DNA from: Piromyces finnis
Taxonomy: Eukaryota > Neocallimastigomycota > Neocallimastigomycetes > Neocallimastigales > Neocallimastigaceae
Assembly (NCBI GenBank): GCA_002104945.1
Contig: MCFH01000035.1
Span: 310,001-374,000 of the forward strand
Length of the DNA stretch: 64,000 nt
Direction of reading: 5' to 3'
The translations under genes and the position numbers were made by a program. Below are positions 12,927 to 24,687 of this stretch, piece after piece; position 1 is the first letter of the stretch, and each line of letters begins with the position of its first letter. Below the pieces are notes generated by a model. It ran no database searches, was not told where the DNA came from, and saw nothing but the letters and a program-made list of their open reading frames with translations.

Positions 12927-15190
12927 GAAAGAGAAAAATAATTTGTATAATAAAAAATCATTTTTAAATAATTAAAAACAATTAATAGAAGTCAAAGAAA
13001 ATTATTAAAAATTAATTCAATAATTACTATTTATTAATATATTATCAATTCTAGTATGCTTTATTACAATATCACCCAGAATTATCTAATACAGATAGTT
13101 CTTTATTAAATAATTTAAGACGTTATGAAAGTAAATACCCGGAAGAAGCTTCTTCATTTTTTAAAAATACCCTACCATATATCATTGAGCAAGCATTAAA
13201 TTTACCAAAATATTTAACAAAACCAATTCCATTACTGGGAAAATATATGAATATTGCAATCACGATAAATAAATTACAGGTATATTCAAAGTTAATTTAT
13301 ATAATATATAATAATTAATAATATTATTATTAATAAAAAATACAATGGACATATTTATTATCCATTAAATAATAATAATAATATAAAGAAAATAGTCAAT
13401 TTAGTAATAACATGATATATAATTATTTTTAATATTTTAAAGGCTATATCGTTATTAGCAAATCAATTTTTATGTATATTCACCAATGAAAATCACAAAA
13501 TATACCAAACACCAGAGTGCAGTTTCTTAGGAATGTTATCTTCTCCAAATTTCCCAATTGATTCTTCTGTTGAGAAAATTAGATGTGTAATTCACTATTT
13601 CGAAAAGATGAAAAGCAGAAGTAATTTATATATGTTCATATTATTATATTCATTAATAAATATATAAATATAATTTTATTTTTAAAAAAAAACTTTAAAG
13701 AGAAAATTTATGTTAATAATATTAATACAATATTTATTAATATTTTCATACAAAAATTCAGGTATAGATTCTTTAAAATCTGAATTATTAACATATCAAA
13801 GAGTAAGTTTGAAAGATAGTGATATACCAGATTGGATACATTCAAAGATGGATATTTGTAATGTTATTATAGATAAAGGAAAAAATATCGAAGATTGTGA
13901 AAATATGTTGCAAGTAGATTTTGCTAATAGTTATTTAGGTGGTGGTGTCTTAAAAGCTGTATGTTTTTTTGCTATTTTTATTTTTACATATTCTTTTTCC
14001 TATATAATATATACATATATATATTAATGTTTTATTTTTATATTTTTGTTTTTTATTTTAATATCATATATTTTATAATTATATTTCAAAAATAATAATA
14101 CTAATAATAACAATAATAAAAAAATTAATAAAAATATATATAATAAATAGGGTTGTGTTCAAGAAGAAATACGTTTTACTATAAATCCAGAGTTATTTAT
14201 TTCAATGATATTTACTCAACGATTAGATCATTTAGAATCTGCATTTATTATAGGAACAGAAAGAATTTCAAAATTTAAAGGTTATGGTAGATCCTTCAAG
14301 TATAATGGAGATTATAATGACAGTTATATAGCCTTGTAAATAATTGATGATTGGCATCATTTTTAATTTATTAAATAATAATATTTTAATTCATTTGAAT
14401 ACTTTTATATTAATTAAAATTATCATACCATTAAAAATAATATATAAATTATATAATAGTGATAAGTGGAATAGAAAATCAACAGAAATTGTTGCGTTGG
14501 ATGCAACTCATTATGGTTCATCATATAAAAAGTATATTCAATTTTCAACAAAAGATACTATCAGAGAAATGAATAAATTATATATTGGTTTCAAAGAGAA
14601 TGAATTTTCTAGCCTTAGTAAAGGATCATATATAGCAACTGGAAATTGGGGTATTTTAAATTATAATTATCATTCATGCGACTACTAATATTTATAATTA
14701 AAAAAACAATAAAATTAATATTTTTCTAAAAAAAAAAAAAAAAAAATAAATAAAAAAAAAAATAATGAAAAGGTTGTGGTGCTTATAATGGTGATTTAGA
14801 ATTAAAAGCCTTATTACAAATTATGGTTGCTTCTATTGCTGAAAGAAATATATATTATTGCCCATTTGATCAAGTCGAATTTGCGGATCGCTTAGGTCAA
14901 GTAATATCCAGTCTTAAGCAACATAATATAACCACAGGTAAATTTTCCAATTATTCAATTTATTATTTTTCATTTTAATTATATACATGAATCATTGAAT
15001 ATGTTGATTAATATATATTCATTCCATTTTATTTTATTTTATTTTATTTTATTTTATATTTTATTTAGATTTATTATACAAATTAATACGAACCTATAAT
15101 AATGAAGTTGTATTTGCAAGTGTTAATCAAAACAAATTACCAAATATTACTTTATTTGATTATATATTAGAAACGGTTAAATATAATTAA
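12417..15190 (+). CDS. PARG: Poly(ADP-ribose) glycohydrolase, tandem copy 1
   Basis: Nine exons: 12417-12581, 12724-12882, 13055-13279, 13443-13620, 13762-13958, 14151-14335, 14460-14650, 14773-14937 and 15069-15190; 528 aa. PARG hydrolyses ribose-ribose bonds of poly(ADP-ribose), reversing PARP signalling at DNA breaks and chromatin. The PARG signature is intact across the exon 5/6 junction: GGG at residues 302-304 and QEE at 312-314, in the context LGGGVLKA-GCVQEEIRF. The two glutamates correspond to the human catalytic pair. Also conserved are the following FTINPELFISMIFTQ block, a GYGRSFKY segment and ATGNWGCGAYNGD. The N-terminal 40 residues are short and basic, with RKYVQTKLDFGQKK, and lack the long regulatory region of vertebrate PARG. 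The next gene is a paralogue in the same orientation. All splice phases close exactly; identity is very secure. Confidence 0.95.
15025..15068 (+). repeat. (ATTTT)n pentanucleotide repeat at the last intron acceptor of PARG copy 1
   Basis: The pentamer TTTTA is repeated about eight times and runs into the acceptor ATTTAG at the end of intron 14938-15068. It serves as the intron's polypyrimidine-like tract. The second PARG copy lacks it. Confidence 0.9.
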
Positions 15191-15739
15191 AGTGAAATAT
15201 ATATGTTATAATACAAAGGTCAAAAAAAAAAAAAAAAAAAAATCTTTCCAATTAATAATTTGAAAAATAATAAAAATGAGTAGAAATTTTAATTAATCAT
15301 TAAAATAAAATAAATTCATTTTAATAATATATAAATTATTTTATATTTTTAAGATGAATAGATTTCATAAAAGAATTATTTTTATAATATTTTTATTCTT
15401 TTTCATTTATCTTTTTCTTTTTTAAACAAAGTTTGAAAGTTAATAATGAAAATGATATAGTTAATATTCCAAAATTTTGTTTCTTCCTTTAATAATAAAT
15501 TAAGTCTTTTTCTTTTTAAAAAAAAAAAGAAAAAAAAAAAAGTTGTCAAACTTTAATTTATATTATTTTTTGAATTCAATTTAATTAAAAAAGTTTAATT
15601 AAATTTTTAATTTAAAAAATCAAAGTACCTTTTTTTTTTTTTTTTATTATTATATATACATACTTTTTTTAATCTCTTTTTTAATAGATATCCAAATTAG
15701 CTTAATAGCATTTAAATAAAAAAAAGATATAATAATAAA
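15191..15739. other. Spacer between the two PARG genes, no gene seen
   Basis: Only about 0.55 kb separates the copy 1 stop from the copy 2 start. It is A/T-rich with poly(A) and poly(T) runs. It must carry both the 3' end of copy 1 and the promoter of copy 2 unless the two are co-transcribed. Confidence 0.75.
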
Positions 15740-18161
15740 ATGACTAATGGAAGCTATTTTTCAAAATTTATTAATTTTTTTAAAAATGCATTAAGTTTTA
15801 AAGAGGAAATTGATTTTGATTTTTTTGTTGGAAATCCGGAATTAATAAAGTATAATTTTGGAAATATTATGTTATATCAAGTATGAAGTAAAAACATAAA
15901 TATATAAATATATGAAAAAAAACAAATAATAACATTAGTATATGTTAAAAAAAAAAAAAAGAAAAAAAAATTTAATAATTTTTTCAATAGTTTAAAAAAA
16001 AAACTCTTTTTTTTTTAAATTTTCGTATTTATTATTTGTCAGAATGAAATAAATTTGAATGATGAATTAAAAGACCATTTGCATTATATTTATATGCCAT
16101 TTTATGATTTTGATAATCCGTCAAAATTAGATAAAAAAAAATATGAAGAATATGTAAAAGCTTTAACAAGTACATCTATTACAGATTCAAAATCTTTTCA
16201 GGTACTACAATAATAAAAAGTCAATCATCTTTAGATGTTCAAGAAAAATATTATATATAATAATTAATAGAAGATATCCATATTTATATATGTACATTAT
16301 TTCTTCATATTATTTAAAATAAAAAAAAAATAATTTTTTTTGGGGGGGCTTAAAGAATGCATTATTAAAATATCATAAAAATTTACCCAATATCGATGTT
16401 TTATTTAATAATTTAAAACTATATGAAAAAGCATATCCAGAGGAAGCAAACGTTTTTTTTAATGATATATTACCTTTCATTATTGAACAAGCATTAAAAC
16501 TACCAGAATATTTTAAAACGCCTATTCCTCTATTAGAAAAATATATGAATATAGCTATCACTATAAATAAATTACAAGTAATTTAAACAAATAAAATATA
16601 TATAATATAATAAAGTTTTTAAATAGATAGATCTAAATTTTTTAACATGATATATGTATATATATAGGCGATTTCTTTATTATCAAATCAATTTTTATGC
16701 ATTTTTACAGATTATGATAACAAATATAGTTGTACACCATTTTGCAGTTTTTTAAATTTACTTTCATCCTATCGTCCTCCATCATCATCATGTGTTGAAA
16801 AAATTAGATGCATTATACATTATTTTGATAAAATGAGAAAAAAAAGTAAAAAAAAAAAAAAATCTTTTTATTTTATTCGAATTTCATAATAAAAATAAAA
16901 AGAACTTTAATTTTATTTATTTTGTGTATATATATTATACATGTTTCTTAGGTTTAGATACTTTGAAATCCGAATTAATAACTTATCAAAGAGTTAGTGT
17001 AAATGAAGATTCTATCCCTAATTGGATATCTAATAAAGCTAACATATGTCAAGTTATTGTTGATAAAAACAAATCTATTGAAGATTGTGATGGTATGCTT
17101 CAAGTTGATTTTGCTAATTGTTCATTAGGTGGTGGAGTTTTAAGAGGTGTATGTAAATAATGTATTTTTTTTTAAAAAATTATACAATGTATTATAAGTG
17201 TAATACCATCTTTCAAAAATTTTAATCAAATTAAAATTTTCCATCACATAGGGATGCGTTCAAGAAGAAATACGCTTTTCTATTAACCCTGAATTAATTG
17301 TATCGATGGTTTTTACACAGTTATTAGAACCATTAGAAAGTGTATACCTTATTGGTTCAGAACGTACATCCCAATATACTGGTTATGGATCATCATTTAA
17401 ATATAATAATGATTATGATGATACTATAAAATTGTATGCCCCTTTCTCTCTTTCTATATATAACTTTTCTTTTTTATTTGTTTATATAATAATTATACCT
17501 ATATATATATATTATTTATACAAAATAGTGATCAATTTAACAGAAAATTAACCGAGATTGTCGCCATTGATGCAAAATTTTATAATCAAGGAGCTGAATT
17601 GTATCAACAATATTCAAAAAAAGATATTGATAGAGAGATAAATAAATTGTATTCCGGGTTTAAAGATAATGAACTCTCAAATTATCAGAAAAATTCTTTT
17701 ATTGCTACAGGAAATTGGGGTAATTTTATAATTTAAAAATAAAGACTTTTGTATAAATCCATAATAATACTAATAACAATAACAATAAAATGTTTAAGGT
17801 TGTGGAGCATTTAATGGAAATATACAATTAAAATCTTTAGTACAAATATTGGTTGCATCTGTTGTAGGAAAAAATATTTATTATTGCCCATTTAATAAAA
17901 CAGAATTTGCAAGTCAATTAGAAATACTTCTTCAAAAACTTAAATCAAAACAAACCACAACAGGTAACTTTTAAAAGTATATATATATATATATATAATT
18001 TAAACAAAACAGTATACTAATTTATTATTATTTATTAATCAGATCTTTTATATCAATACATAGTATCATATTATGATGATATAATATATGAAAAAGTTTC
18101 AAATGAAAATCCACCAAAATTAACTTTATTTGATTATATATTAGAAAAATTGGAAAATTAA
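15740..18161 (+). CDS. PARG: Poly(ADP-ribose) glycohydrolase, tandem copy 2
   Basis: Nine exons: 15740-15880, 16043-16201, 16356-16577, 16668-16845, 16952-17148, 17252-17433, 17529-17719, 17799-17963 and 18043-18161; 517 aa. Catalytic signature intact: GGG at residues 293-295 and QEE at 303-305 (LGGGVLRG-GCVQEEIRF). It also keeps SINPELIVSMVFTQ, YTGYGSSFKY and ATGNWGCGAFNGN. Five exons have exactly the length of their copy 1 counterparts (159, 178, 197, 191, 165 nt), and every intron phase is the same, so the pair arose by tandem duplication of an already intron-rich gene. The first exon differs completely from copy 1: the basic QTKLDF-type leader is replaced by a hydrophobic/acidic start, MTNGSYFSKFINFFKNAL. 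The two products may therefore be targeted or regulated differently. The conserved core predicts an active enzyme. Confidence 0.94.
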
Positions 18162-19034
<873 letters not shown>

Positions 19035-20416
19035 ATGGTAAATAATAATATTCAGAAACTAATAAATTAATAACAATAACTAAAAAAAAAAAAAAGGGGA
19101 GCCAGAATTTATGCCTCTATTTTTTATTATAATTAATATTGTTTAAAAGAGAATTAATATTCATTACTACTAGTATATATAAAAAGGAAAATAATAAAAA
19201 AAAAAAAAAAGTAATATGTTATAAAGAAAACTAATAAGCAAAAAAAAAGTATCTAAAATAACATATTAATGTGGAAAAAGCACATTTTTAATAATAAGAT
19301 GATACCTAATAATCTCAAAACTATATTATTATTAACCAAAAATAAAAAATCACAAAAATAAAGTTATATGCAAATTACATTGTTATTGAGAATAATGAAA
19401 CTTTTAAAAATATAAATTTCAGTATGAAAGAAAAAAAAAAAAAAGTTAAAGCTCTATAATTATTCAATTATACCAATTAATATGTATTTAACAATAATAC
19501 ATTTATTTAATAATACATGGATCATACATTATAATTTATACATGGTTTATTACAGTAGTTCTTCATAAACAAATTCATAAAGGAAAACTAACTATATGCA
19601 TATTGTTTTTAGTTATAATTCCAAATCAATGAAATTAAAAAATATTTAATAATAAATAAGTTTAATAAAAATTAATAATTGAACGTTCTTCATTGGACAT
19701 AATAATAAGAGTCACTAAGATATATTAAACATAAAATAAAACAATATAAAACCAAAAATTAGTTCCTTATAATAAAATGTTATTTATAATACAAACATTA
19801 TTGAAATTTGTTGAATAATAGGCTAAATTCTTTCTCTCTTTTTATATTTATTTTAATTTATATATATATAATATGATAATATGATTAAATATTAAAAATA
19901 AATTATTAATTTTATTTTTTTTTTTTATTACCTATTATATATATTAATACGCTCAATAAAAAACAATAATAAAAAATATATATTTCCAAAAATAAAAAAT
20001 AAAAATAAAAATAAAAATAAAAACAATAATAATATTGGTATTGGTAATAACAATTACATTAATAAAATGAAATATATATATAAACAATAATAAAATAGGA
20101 TCCATCTGAAGAACAACAAGATAAGAGAGACAAGCAATTAAATTATGCTATGGATTTAATGAGAAGATTACCTCCTCAAAACATTGAAATTAATGTTGCT
20201 AATTTAATTGATTTATGTCAAGATGGTGAAGAAGATTTTGATGATTTCACTGGTGACCTTCTTTCATCAATTCACCAACCTCTCTTAGTTAAAATTTGTC
20301 CAGCCACTAACAAGGAATACTTAGCTAGTGACTACAACAGAGATTTAGATTCATACCGGTAATGAAAAGTTTTAGTAAAGAAAAAAACACTATTAATTCT
20401 AGCAACTAAAGTTAAA

Positions 20417-20465
<49 letters not shown>

Positions 20466-20525
20466 ATTTATCTCATGTCTTTTCTTTTATCACAAATTCT
20501 CTAACAATTATAATAAATAACCATA

Positions 20526-20571
<46 letters not shown>

Positions 20572-21388
20572 GAAAGTATTATTTTATTAACAATATATTT
20601 GTCATTTATAAATTGTATAAACATTTAAATAAAATGGATAACTAGTTCTCCATGGTCTAATAAATTCGACCCACCACTTCAAGATGCTACCTACCCATCT
20701 GAACAATTAAGAAAACTTGAAATTCAAGCTAATGAAGCTTTTGATGTTTACCGTGACTTGTAATTATTATTTATCTAATTAAATATTTTAAATTTATAAT
20801 AATAAATTTATTATAAAATATTATTATAATAATTAAAAATATATATATAATTTTTTTTTATTAATATTATATATTAATTTATTTATTTATTTTTATTAAT
20901 TATTTGTTTTTTCTAATCTTTATATACTATCTATCTATCTATCTATATATTTATTTATTTTTATTTTTTTGGATATACACAAACAATATAATAAACAAAT
21001 CATCAATATTGAATCATCGTTATATTAACGTTTAATTAAAACAAAAAAAAACATTACAAAATCTTTTATATTATATCAATATAATAAATTTAAATAAATA
21101 AAAAAAACAATAATAAAAAACCAAAAGATACTATGGTGGTGGTTTATCATCTGTATATATGTGGGATACTGAAACTGGTTTTGCCGCTGCTGTTTTCCTC
21201 AAGAAAAGTATGTTGTTATTGTTAATATTTTATATATTATCATTATTTAATTTAATGATATTAATAGTTCATTTAATATAACTATTAATTATTTAAAAAA
21301 TATGTTAATAACCTTACTGTATTTATAATATAATATATGATATTGCATCAAATTCTTATATATATATACATTAATAATTATCCCCCAA

Positions 21389-21480
<92 letters not shown>

Positions 21481-22122
21481 ATTTCTAATCACCAAAATAA
21501 TAATAAGCTAATGAAAATAGTGAAAATGATAAGAGTTCATGGGATTCTATTCATATCTTTGAAGTTGAAAACAAGGGTCGTAATGTATTATACAAATTGA
21601 CTTCAACCATTACTCTTTACATTCTTAACAGTAACAAAGATATGGGTAATATGAATTTATCCGGTAGTTTAACTCGTTATGTAAGTCCCTTTTATTATAT
21701 ATATTAATCAGTATATAAAAAATTCTACTTGGATTTTTGCTTTTATTTTTTTTTTTTTTAATACATTCAATCATAATAATTATTAACCTATTATTTTAAA
21801 TTAATAATTATTAATCAAACCTACCTCTTTATTTTTTTTATTATGTCAATTATTATTATGATTATTATGATTATTTTAATTATTATTTTATTTTTGAAAG
21901 ACCGAAAGTGAATACCCATTAGCTCATTATTCAGATCATGTTGGTAATCTTGGAAGAATGGTTGAAGGTATGGAATATAACATGAGAAATACTTTACAAG
22001 AAATATATTTCGGAAAGACCAAAAATATTGTTAATGAATTAAGATCAATTGCTTCTCTTGAAGATGAAAAGAAGAAAATGTTATTTACTAAAGATCTTAT
22101 GAGCCGTCTTAAAAAGAACTAA
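19035..22122 (+). CDS. CAPZB: F-actin capping protein subunit beta
   Basis: Six exons: 19035-19037 (only the ATG), 20099-20358, 20646-20759, 21128-21207, 21508-21680 and 21901-22122; 283 aa, close to the family's usual 270-280. The beta subunit pairs with the alpha subunit to cap actin filament barbed ends. Matches to the family run end to end: [15 protein letters not shown] near the N-terminus, [74 protein letters not shown] and [18 protein letters not shown]. The start needs comment. The conserved frame in exon 2 is open from GATCCATCTGAA just after an acceptor AG, with no suitable ATG before the conserved block except internal Met. An ATG directly followed by GTAAAT lies about 1.06 kb upstream, so I join that ATG as its own exon. 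The protein is certain; the first exon is likely but inferred. Confidence 0.93.
19038..20098 (+). other. Long first intron of capping protein beta
   Basis: About 1.06 kb, against roughly 100-400 bp for the other introns of this gene. It runs from GTAAAT directly after the start codon to AAATAG. It is A/T-rich, with no internal ORF or RNA gene recognised. Long first introns next to the start codon often carry regulatory elements in actin-cytoskeleton genes; nothing specific is visible here. Confidence 0.6.
20420..20463 (+). repeat. 44-nt poly(A) tract in capping protein beta intron 2
   Basis: An uninterrupted run of A inside intron 20359-20645. An (AAT)n tract follows at 20525-20570. Confidence 0.95.
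21389..21479 (+). repeat. (AAT)n microsatellite in capping protein beta intron 4
   Basis: About 30 units inside the intron 21208-21507, immediately after a CCCCC run. Confidence 0.95.
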
Positions 22123-22715
22123 AAATAATAATAATAATAATAATAATAAAAAATAAGAAATAAAAAAAAAAAAAAAGTAAATAATTAAATAAAAAAAAGT
22201 AAAAATAAAATAAATTTTATTTTATTTTTGATGCTAAGAAAATATAAATGATAAGGAAAAAAAAAAAAAGTCAAAAACATCTCATTCTGATAATAATCAT
22301 AATAATAAAATAAAAAAAAAAAAAGTAATATTAAATAATATTCAACTTTACACTAAACTATAAGAAAAATCAAATAAAATAATAAAAATCTATAAAAAAA
22401 AAAAAAAAAAAAAAGTGTTTTGTTCATTTTAATAGTTATATTACTTTATTTATTTCGTATTTATATCATTTTAAAAATACTTTTTTGTAATAAAGATATA
22501 AGTTAATATATATATATATATAATTTCCTGATAGAAGATAAAAAATTGTCATATTTATATATATATATATATATATTTCTTTTTTTTTACATAACTTCTT
22601 TAATTTTCGGTTTTTATTTTTCAGTTTTTTTTTTTTAAAAAATTCTATTGTAAAAAAAAAAATATATTTATATAGAGTAAAAATAAAAAAAAAAATATTT
22701 AATAATTAATTATTC
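22123..22715. other. Convergent 3' region, no gene seen
   Basis: Lies between two converging stop codons (capping protein beta and the Asn-rich membrane protein). It is composed of AAT units, poly(A)/poly(T) and TA runs. Both polyadenylation sites should be here. Confidence 0.75.
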
Positions 22716-24687
22716 CTAATCTAACAAAAGTCTTTCTGTTTCTTTTGTTTTTTCGGTATATTGATTACTTAAATAAGAGAATGAAAATGCCATTATAATT
22801 AATAAAACTAAAATAATACTAAATATTGAAAATACAAAATTATTTCTATTCTCAATCATTTTTGAATAATGAGCACCAGCGCCTACACCTAAAAGAATAA
22901 GCATTAAGATTCCTATTATTAGGTAACACCATTTCCAAAATTTTGTAACAGATTTCATACAATCTGGACAATAATATTTTGGAGAAAAAAGACTTGGAAG
23001 GAAATAATAAAATCTTTGACTATGATCAAGACAACAAAGATCTATTATTATTAAAATTAAAAAAAAAAAAGGTTATTATGAATGTTATAACCATTATTTA
23101 GATATATAATAATATAAATTTTGCATACTTGAGCATTTTTCACATTTATTAGTTGCTATCCATTCACATTTATTATAAGTACATAGTTGGAATTTTGGAG
23201 GATTTTTTGGAAGAGTGTATCTGTTATTTGTACCACCTTTTAATTAGATTTAAAAGTGTTAGTTTTCAAATATTTATATTAAATTTTAAATTTTTCAAAA
23301 ATTGAACATATAATTACTTCTTAAATTGGTTGATTCGTTATTGATCTTTTTTGATGATCTAACAGCAGAAGGCATTTTTATTCTAATTCAATAAAAGGAA
23401 TAAAATAAATATTTTAACATAAATACAAATGATGTATATATGTAGTTTCAAATGTTATTTTTTTCAACTTACGATGGACTAGAATATACAATAGCATCAT
23501 TATTCATTGCATTATTTAATGATTTAGAGGTGGCTTGTTGTAAAAGTTTTTCTTGTTCTGCTAATTCTTGAGCTTTCTTTCTTCTTTGTTGTTGTAAAAG
23601 ACGTATTCTACATGAAACAGAACGTTGTGGAGTAATAACTTCATCTAATGGAATCATTGATTCTAAAATTGGAATTTTCGATGGTGGTTCATCTGGAGAT
23701 AAAAATTTTCTTTCTGGATCAATAGCTGCGTGATATTTAATCCAATCCTCAACAGAATTTGGTATTATTGCTGGATCAGTACTATAATTATATATCAATA
23801 ATTTTATATATATATCAACAATATTAATATAATTATTGATATATTTATTATATAGAATTTTATGATTAAAAATTAATAATTTATAATGTTTAAAAAACTT
23901 ACATGGTATTGACAACTTCATTTACTGGAAGAAGTAAAGTACTTGGATCAATAACAATAACCATTTGATTATCCTTTTCTTCTTCATAATCAGAATCATC
24001 CTTTCCTAATGCAAGTGGAGGAACTGGAGGAGAAGAAGCGCCTTTATTTTTCATTGGAGAAGAAGCTGGTATATCCATTGAATTTATAGTGTTTAATATT
24101 TTAATATTATGACTACTAGTATTTAAATTATTAAAACTATTGTTAATACTATTGTTAATATTGTTATTCATGCTATTGTTAACATTTTGTTGAGTGGATG
24201 GTGATGGTAAATTTGAGTTAATAATGTTAGTTGGTGAATTTTGTATTTGTGCGTTATTTGTAAAACTGTTATTAAAACTATTTTGGCGTAACTGATTCAT
24301 ACTATTATTTATTGTATTTAAAGTATTGTTTCCTAATAAATTCCTAGTAGAATTATTATTTAAGCTAAAACTATTATTATTATTAGAAGAGTTGCTCATC
24401 ATTAATGAATTATTAAAATTATTACTATTAACAAGAATGTTGTTGTTTGTAGTTGAATTATTAAATGATATATTTGGAGTATTTGTATTAAAAGTATTAT
24501 TGTTTAAAGTATTAAAATTAAAAGATTGATTGGGTAAATCTTCTAATAATTGATTATTAATTTTATTCTCAGGAGTCGTTGATTGAGAATAAGTTGAGTT
24601 TGACAAATCAGAATTTTCTCTATTTAGGTTATTATTACTTAATAATAAATTTTTACTTGAATTTACGGAATGTGTTGTTTGTTTCAT
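22716..24687 (-). CDS. Asn-rich protein with Cys-rich (zinc-binding-like) region and two C-terminal membrane segments
   Basis: Five exons, read leftwards: 24687-23903, 23781-23473, 23382-23318, 23236-23129 and 23041-22716; 530 aa. I do not recognise the family. Residues 1 to about 205 are low complexity, dominated by Asn/Ser/Thr. Then come a Pro/Ser stretch (SSPPVPPLALG), an acidic DDSDYEEE, and a more ordered part (VEDWIKYHAAIDPERKFLSP) followed by a basic helix (LLQQQRRKKAQELAEQEKLL). Residues about 400-450 hold paired cysteines and one His: LCTYNKCEW, NKCEKCSNLCCLDH and YYCPDC. The spacing would suit two zinc sites, AN1- or B-box-like but matching neither. Two hydrophobic segments follow at about 461-480 and 492-514, then a short charged tail. 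All phases close, so the gene looks functional. A tail-anchored hairpin membrane protein displaying a cytosolic zinc domain is a reasonable picture but is inference. Confidence 0.8.

Noticed and set aside
21289-21495. Poly-leucine minus-strand frame
   Set aside because: Translation of the (AAT)n array in a capping protein intron.
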